Positions 26,101 through 35,100 of a stretch of 54,311 bases of DNA are shown one piece after another. The position numbers and the translations under genes were made by a program. The stretch is from contig SUWF01000021.1 of assembly GCA_015061575.1 (NCBI GenBank), positions 1-54,311 on the forward strand, read 5' to 3'. The notes beneath the pieces were generated by a model, which ran no database searches, was not told where the DNA came from, and saw only the letters and a program-made list of their open reading frames with translations. The DNA is from Lentisphaerota bacterium. GTDB lineage: Bacteria > Verrucomicrobiota > Lentisphaeria > Victivallales > Victivallaceae. How positions within the stretch are numbered: position 1 is the stretch's first letter; the number at the start of each line of letters is the position of its first letter.

Positions 26101-29100
26101 TAACCGCCATCATAAACAAACGCCGAACCACGACCAACATATGTCTGGGTTACCCCGGAAGTATTGATGTAAGAGCTGCTAAGAATACCGCCGCTGGAAA
26201 CATGGATCTGCCCGGTAGTTCTCATACCGCTGATCACCCCGCCAGCCTCAACAATGGCTGTTACGTTGTTTTGTCCGACAAAGCCCGGCAGCAACACCGA
26301 ACTTCCGGCAGCACTCGAAACATTGATTTCCACATTATTCCACGTTCCGGAAATAACCGTATTGCTGGCTACCGTAAAGGTAAAGTCAACAACTCCGGAA
26401 GCCTGCATATTTTCCACATGCGCTCCACTGCTTATAACCAGCGAACCACTGTCATGAGAGAGATTATTCAAATTACCGCCAATAGTAACATCACCACGGC
26501 TGACAGTCAAAGCGGAAGCATAACCACCGGCCATAACCGTAACAGATGTGTTATTGACAATAGTATTCAACAGCATACCTCCGGAACCAACAGTGATTTG
26601 ATCACCACCATTAGTACCAACCCGGGTATTACTGGCCACGCCGTACAGACCTACTTCCAGTGAGCCGCGATCCAACTGAGCATAATAAGCCGAAGCAATC
26701 GAATAACCGGCAGAACCGTAAATCGCATTGATCACAGCACCGGCTTCACCACTGTAGTTAAACAGCAGATATTCGCGCCAATCCTGACCATTCAATCCGG
26801 CATATTCAACCAGATAAGTCAGACGGCCGGCTTCCAACATGTCATATTCAGCCCGCAGTCCGGGAGTCAGTTCTTCATAGGTCAAAGTGCTGTTGTTTTC
26901 ACCAACCAGCAAAGCTGCCTGACGCTGATCGATATCAGCATTGTTTACATCAACAACATCTGCATTGTACTGGGCAACCACAGCATTGAAAGCGGCTTCC
27001 AAATTGCTTGCATTAAAATTGCGATCATTGCCGTACAAATGCAGCGTAGCATCTTCACGGGCAATGGTGTTGTTGGTTTCGCCGCCGCCACCGATGTACA
27101 TCGAGCCGAAGAAGTCAAGCCCGTAGGTCTTGCCCAGCAGGAACCCGGCCGAACTCGTTACATATTCACTGCCGACCAGCGTCTGATAAGTTCCGCCGCT
27201 GACCATGCCGATGTAAGCCGAGGTCGGGTTGTTGGAATTATGCTGGAATCCCGCCAACCATGCGCCCTGACGCATAACCACTCCGCTGGCCATAGCACCA
27301 TCACCAACGCCCATAGAGGCACCGGAGCTGATTACGGTTTCGTAAGCATTGGCGCCGCTGGTGAGCATCATCGAACCGCCGACAATTGTCACATCGCGGG
27401 CTTCAGCGCCAAAGTTCGCGCTGATCGCGCCGTTGCTGATAATTGCACTGCTGACAGTTGCGCCGTTCCAGGCGTTCAGAGTGCCGCCGCTGTTGATCGT
27501 GCCGCGCAGGAAGGTTCCGCCGAAGCCGACTTCGGCAGTTCCGGTCATATCCACGCCGCTGGCCACCCCGGCAATGCGATTGCCGGACATCAATTCAACA
27601 GTGGCACTCTTGCTGCCAATATGGCCGAAGTCAGCGACCTGAGCGCCGCTTTCCATAATGATCGTATCGGCAACACCCTTGCTTTCCACCACCAAATGGC
27701 CGCCGCTCTGGATCTTGACGCCGTAAGCTTCATCCTGAGCGTTAAGCTTGGCAGTTTCGGCAAAACCGGCGTAACCGCCGCTGCTGACTGTTACTGTACC
27801 ATTGGCAATAAGCGTATTCAATGCCTGAGCGCCCTTGGAAATATTCATTTCGCCGTCGCTGACGATCGTCCGCAGTGCAGCACCGCCCTTGCCGATGTTC
27901 AAAACGCCGCTGAAGTTCAGATCGGTCGCCACTCCGGTTACTTCGCCATCACACTGCTGCGTGATTCCGGCCACGTTTTCGCCAACGTGCGTAAAGCCGT
28001 CGACCGAGGCGCCGCTATTAAGAGTAATAACTTCAGCCGTACCATCCGCAACCGTGTTGAGCACACCACCGGAAAGGATGTTGACCGATTCGGCCAGACC
28101 GTTATCAGTTACATTCATTGTACCGGCGGAATTGATTACCGTGTTCTGCGCATAGCCGCTGTTGGCAACATTCGCCACACCGTCAGCGTTGATCACTGTA
28201 ACCAGCGCCGAACCGGCGTTGACATTGAGCGTGCCGTTGACCGTATTGCCGGAAACCACACCGCCAAAGTTGGCGTTAAGCACACCGCCCTTGACAATGT
28301 TATTGTCGATCGCCCAACCGCCATCGGCTACATTTACCGTGCCGCTGATCAGGTTGATTTCAGCAATACCGCCGGTGACATTAGCCGTACCGCCGGCGGC
28401 CACCGTATTAACAACGGCAGTAGCTCCGGTATTGACATTCATTGTACCGCTAACCAGATTGGCACTGATCAGACCGCCGTTGTTGACATTCAACGTACCG
28501 GTCGTTTCAACGGTATTTTCCTGAGCAAATGCGCCGCTGTTGACATTCATCGTACCGGCGATCACATTTTTCAGCATCGCCGAACCGCCAGCGTAAATAT
28601 TGACCGTACCGGCTTCGGCCACAGTCGTACTGGCTATGATGCCATCGACTTCCATCGTTCCGGAAACGGTGTTGTAGCTGGCCTCGGCTCCGGCGTAAAC
28701 CACCATGGTGCCAAGTACATCATTGTACAGCGCCTGAGCGTTGCTGTTGACATAGACCCGGCCGTCAGACTCCACGACCGTGCTGACGGTCAGAGCATTT
28801 TCGTTGATATTCATCACTCCGGCAACACTGTTGTTGTCAGCCCGTCCGCCGCTGCAGACGTTGACCACACCGCTGGTGTTGACCGTAGTGCTGTTGACAT
28901 AACCGCCGGAAACATTGAGTATGCCGTCAACGGTATTTTCCAGAGCAACCGCTCCGGCAAAGATATTAGCCGTACCACTTACAGTGACGCTGGTCTTTTC
29001 AGCATATCCACTTTCAAAGACATTCATTACATCGTTGACAGTGGTATTTTTGGCCACGCCGCCAGCGTATACATTGATCGTACCATTGATATTGGTTTCA

Positions 29101-32100
29101 TCGATCGTGGCGTTGGAAACGTTCAGCGTGCCGCTGCCGAAGTTGGCGCTGGCAATCGCTCCATTGATCAGATTCAGCGTGCCGCCTTCGTAAAGCGTAT
29201 TGCTGATGACCAAACCGCCATCGACGTTAAGCGTGCCGGAAATGGCATTGATCGAAGCCGAACCGCCAGCCAACACGGTCATATCGCCGATGATCGTAGT
29301 ATCCTGCGCCGAACCGCCGGCGAGAACAGTCATGCTGGCTCCGGAGTCGATGATGTTCTTCTCGGCCACGCCGCCATTGGCGACACTGGCTGATGCACCG
29401 CTGAAAATTTCCGTATCGCTGGTATAACCGCCATCGACATTCATATAGGTGTAAACCTTGTTGGCCAGCGCCGAACCGCCGGTAAGCACGTTCAGCGTGC
29501 CGGAAACGGTAGTGTTGGAAGCCACACCGTTATCGGAAATATTCATTTCGCCATTGAGCTGATTATCGCCCATCCAGCCGCCAACAATGTTAGCCACACC
29601 GTCAATAACGTTATTCAACGCCGAACCGCCGCTAACTACATTCACAGCAGCACCGGCACCCACCGAAGTATTTTCGGTCAAAGCGCCGCTGTTGGCCACA
29701 TTCAGCACTGCACCGGCAAAAAGCTCGGTATTGCTGGCATAACCGCCATCAACGTTCATAACCGTATAGACATTGTTATCCATCGCCGAACCACCGGCGA
29801 GAACATTCAACGTACCGCTGACCGTATTGCTGAAAGCGCTGCCGGAAGTGGCAACATTCACAGTGCCATAAATCACGCTTTCGCTGGTAAGGCCGCCATT
29901 GACATTAGCTGTACCAATGATCACGTTATTATTGGCAGCCCCGCCATCGACATTCATCAAGCCATCCAGCATCACCAGCGTGTTATCAGCTACGCCGCCG
30001 GTAACATTCAACGTTCCGGCAATCGTGTTGCTGCTCATTTCGCCGCCGGTGACATTCGCTACACCGCCAGTAACAACTTCAGTGACCTGAACCAATCCGC
30101 CGGAGACATTCAATTCGCCGGCGATCGTGTTATTCGTTACCGTGCCGCCAGTGACATTAGCCACACCGTCAACGGTTACTTCAGTATTCTGAACCACGCC
30201 GTCAGAAACATTCAACTTGCCAGCAATCGTATTGTCAACAACCGTGCCGCCAAAGACGTTCGCCACACCGCCAGTAACAACTTCGGTGGTCTGAACAAAT
30301 CCGCCGGAGACATTCAATTCGCCAGCGATCGTGTTATTCGTTACCGTGCCGCCAGTGACATTAGCCACACCGTCAACGGTTACTTCAGTATTCTGAACCA
30401 CACCATCGGAGACATTCAATTCACCGGCAATCGTATTGTCAACAACCGTACCGCCAAAGACGTTCGCCACACCGCCAGTAACAACTTCGGTAGTCTGAAC
30501 TGTACCGTTGGAAACATTCAACACTCCGGCAATCGTGTTGTCAACAACCGTGCCGCCGGAGACATTCGCCGTACCACCGGAGACAACTTCGGTTTCATTG
30601 ACCGAACCGGCAATCACATTCAACACGCCGGCAATCGTATTGCTGGTGACTGTGCCGCCGGAGACATTCGCTGTACCACCGGAGACCACTTCGGTTTCAT
30701 TGACCGAACCGGCAATCACATTCAACACTCCGGCAATCGTATTGCTGGTCACCGTACCGCCGGAAACATTCGCTGTACCATCGACGGTTACTTCGGTAAT
30801 ATTGACACTGCCGCCCAGCACGTTCAACTCACCGGCAATCGTATTGCTGCTTACCGTACCGCCGGAAACATTCGCCACACCATCGGAGGTTACTTCGGTA
30901 TTCAAAACAGTGCCGTCAACCACATTCAAGGTTCCGGCGATAATGTTGTTGGTCATTTCACCGGACAGCACATTGGCCACACCACCGGAGATAACTCCGG
31001 TTTCGGCCACACTGCCACCCAACACATTCAACACTCCGGCAACCGCATTGCTGGTCGCAGTACCGCCGGAATACACATTGCCTTCGCCGCCAGCTGCAAT
31101 ATTGTTGAGCAGTGCCGAACCGCCGGCGTAAATATTGGCTTTACCACCGGAAGTTACCGCAGTGCTTTCTACCGAACCACCACTGACATTCAATACTCCG
31201 GCAACCGTGTTGCTGACCGCAACACCATCGCTGTAGATATTCGCCACGCCGTCAACCGTGTTGACCAGCGCTGAACCGCCGGCAGATACGTTCATCGCCG
31301 CACCGGCACCCACCGAAGTATTTTCGGTCAAAGCTCCGCTGTTGAGCACATTCAATACAGCATTGCTGGTCAGCTCGGTATTGCTGGCATAACCACCATC
31401 AACGTTCATCATTGCATGAACTGTGTTGTCCAATGCTGAACCGCCGGTAAGCACGTTCAACGTACCGCTGACCGTGTTGCTGTAAGCACTGCCGCTGGTG
31501 GCTACATTCATCGTCCCATAAATAAGACTTTCGCTGGTGTAACCGCCAGTAACATTCGCTGTTCCAATAACCGTGTTATTCAAGGCAGATCCGCCACTGA
31601 CATTCATCACGCCATCCAGCACCACCACCGTTTCATCGGCAACACCGCCGCTGACGTTCAGCGTTCCGGCTACCGCATTGCTGGTCATCTGACCGGTAAC
31701 AAGATTACCAACACCGCCGGAGGCAATGTCGTTGACTACTGCCGTGCCGCCAGATACATTCAATACACCAGATACAACCGTGTCGGAGGTGTAACCGGAT
31801 TCATAAACATTCGCCACACCGGATACGGCTACTGTATTCGACAACGCTGAGCCACCACTGACATTCAAGGTGCCAGCTACCAAATTGGTGTTCATTTCGC
31901 CGCCGGTAAGATTCGCCACGCCGCCGGTAACAATGTTGTTATCAACAGCCAAACCGCCACTGACATTCAACTCGCCGGATACGACTGTATTGGAGGTGTA
32001 ACCGGATTCATAGACATTCGCTACACCGGATACGGCTACCGTATTCATCAACGCTGAGCCACCACTGACATTCAACAAACCGGCAATCGTGTTGCTGCTC

Positions 32101-35100
32101 ATTTCGCCGCCGGTAAGATTCGCCACACCGCCGGTAACGATCTTGTTGACCGTTGCTGAGCCAGCGGAAACGTTAAACGTTCCGGCTACCGTCGTATCAG
32201 AGGTATAACCACTGACGGAAACATTCGCCACGCCACCGGCAACCACTTCGGTGATCACCGCAGAGCCGCCGGTAACATTCAACGTTCCGGCAATCGTGTT
32301 GCTGCTCATTTCGCCGCCGGTGACATTCGCTACACCGCCGCCAAACACTTCATTTACAGTGGCCAAACCGCCAGATACATTCAACGTTCCGGCAACGGTG
32401 TTGCTGCTTATTTCGCCAGCAGTTATATTCGCCACGCCGCCGGTAACCACATCATTATCAGTGGCTGATCCGCCGGTAACATTCAAAGTTCCGGAAACGG
32501 TGGTATCAGATGTATAACCAGCGCTGAGAACATTCATTTCCCCGGTGACCGTTACTTTATTATTCAGCGCCGAACCGCCGGAAACTACATCCATAACTCC
32601 GGCAACGGTGTTCGATACGGCAAGACCGCTATTGGTCACCAGCGCCGAACCGCCCATAGCGATTTCGTTGACTTCCGCTGTACCGCCATCGACATTCAAT
32701 TTACCGGAAACCACATTGCCGGAAGCCACACCGCCAGTAAGCACATTAGCCACACCGGTGACCGTTACTTCTGTATCCTGCGCTTTACCATCACTGAGCA
32801 CATTGAGCGTGCCAGCTACTTCAGTAGCACTGACCGATCCGCCCGCGGAAGCATTCATCACCCCGCCGGAGTAAACCGTTGTCTGCTGCGCCGAACCGCC
32901 GGAAACTACATCCATAACTCCGGCAACCGTATTGCTGACCGCTTTACCATTGTTGGTAACCAACGCCGAACCGGCCACTGCAACGTCGGTATTTTCGACC
33001 ATACCACCATCGACATTCAACGCTCCGGAAACAATGTTATAGAACGCCGAACCGCCGCTGGTGACATTCGCCACACCGCCAACGTTGATCAAAGTCGTTG
33101 AGGCTGAACCGCCATTGGCTACGTTCAAGGTGCCGGAAACAGTATTTTCTTCCAGCAAGCCGTTTTCGGAAACATTGGCTGTACCACCTTGCTGGATGAC
33201 ATTTTCTTTGCCAAATCCGCCGACCACATTCAACACCCCCTGATCCTGTACAGTGGTGTTGGAGCCCCAGCCGCCGGAACTCAAATTCATTGCGCCGTTG
33301 CTGGCAACCGTGTTTTCCATGGCCGAACCGCCGGAAACTACGTTCATAACTCCGGCAACCGTATTGGAAGTCGCAATACCCGTATCGGAAATATTGGCCA
33401 CACCGCCACTTACTACTTCTGTAATCAGCGTCGAACCGCCACTGACGTTCAACGTTCCGGCAATCGTATTGCTGTTCATTTCGCCGCCGGTGACGTTCGC
33501 CACACCGCCAGCAACCACTTCGTTATCCGTGGCCGAGCCGCCGGCAACGTTCAGCGTTCCGGCAACGGTAGTATCAGAGGTATAACCACTGTCAGAAACA
33601 TTGGCAACACCACCACTTACAACTTCATTGATTAAAGCAGATCCGCCGCTGACATTCAAAGTTCCAGCAATCGTGTTGCTGCTCATTTCACCACCGGTGA
33701 CGTTCGCCACCCCACCAGCAACCACTGCGTTATCCGTGGCCGAGCCGCCGGCAACGTTCAACGTTCCGGCAACCGTCGTATCAGAGGTATAACCACTGTC
33801 AGAAACATTCGCCACACCGCCACTTACAACTTCATTGACCAAAGCAGAGTCGCCGCTGACGTTCAGCGTTCCGGCAATCGTGTTGCTGCTCATTTCACCA
33901 CCGGTGACGTTCGCCACCCCACCAGTAACCACTTCGTTATCCGTGGCCGAGCCGCCGGAAACATTCAGCGTTCCGGCTACCGTCGTATCAGAGGTATAAC
34001 CACTGTCAGAAACATTCGCCACTCCACCGGCAACAACTTCGGTGATCACCGCAGAGCCACCGGTAACATTCAACGTTCCGGCAATCGTGTTGCTGCTCAT
34101 TTCGCCGCCGGTGACGTTCGCTACACCGCCGGTAACCACTTCGTTATCAGTAGCTTTGCCATCAATGACATTCAATTCACCAGCAACCGTGTTGCGATTC
34201 ATCGCTCCGGCAGAGAGATTCGCCACACCGCCAGCAACCACATTGTTATCATCAGCCGTACCGCCATTGACATTCAATATACCGGAAACTGTTGTATCAT
34301 CAGCATAACCATCGCTGTTGACGTTGATCACGCCGCCGGCTGCAGCAATATTAACCAGCGCCGACCCGCCGGAAACTACATCCATAACTCCGGCAACCGT
34401 ATTGCTGGTCGCCGTCCCGCTATTGGTCACCAATGCCGAACCGCCGCTGACGATTTCAGTGATTTCAACCGCACCGCCATCAACATTCAACGCTCCGGCA
34501 ATCATGTTGGAAGTTGCTTTACCGCCAGCGTAAACATTGGCAGTACCACCCTGAGCCACCGCATTTGACGTTGCAACACCATCAGCATAAACATTGGCTT
34601 CGCCGCCGGAAGTCACCAGCGTACTGTTCACAGCACCGCCGCTGACGTTCAATGTTCCGGCGACGGTATTGCTGTTGGCCACACCAGCACTGTAAATATT
34701 GGCCACACCGCCAGCTTGTACATCGTTGACGGTCGCAGTGGCATCGGTAACATTGAATTCTCCGGCTACTTGCGTATTTTCAGCAACAGCCTTGTTTTCC
34801 AGATTGACCACACCGCCGGAAGTTATCACCGATTCAGCGATCGCACCGGCATTCACGTTCATAGTTCCGGCCACGCTGTTGCTCTGAGCAAAAGCTCCGG
34901 AAGAAACATTCACTACCCCGGATACAGCAACTTCAGTTACCGTGGCAGTACCTTCCAATTCCATTGTGCCGGCCACTGTATTATTGGCGGCCAAAGCTCC
35001 GGAAGCTACATTAAGCACACCACCTTCAGCAACTGCAGTTATATCGGCAGCAGCACCGCTGGCCAGATTCATCGTACCGGCAACCGTGTTGCCATTTGCT

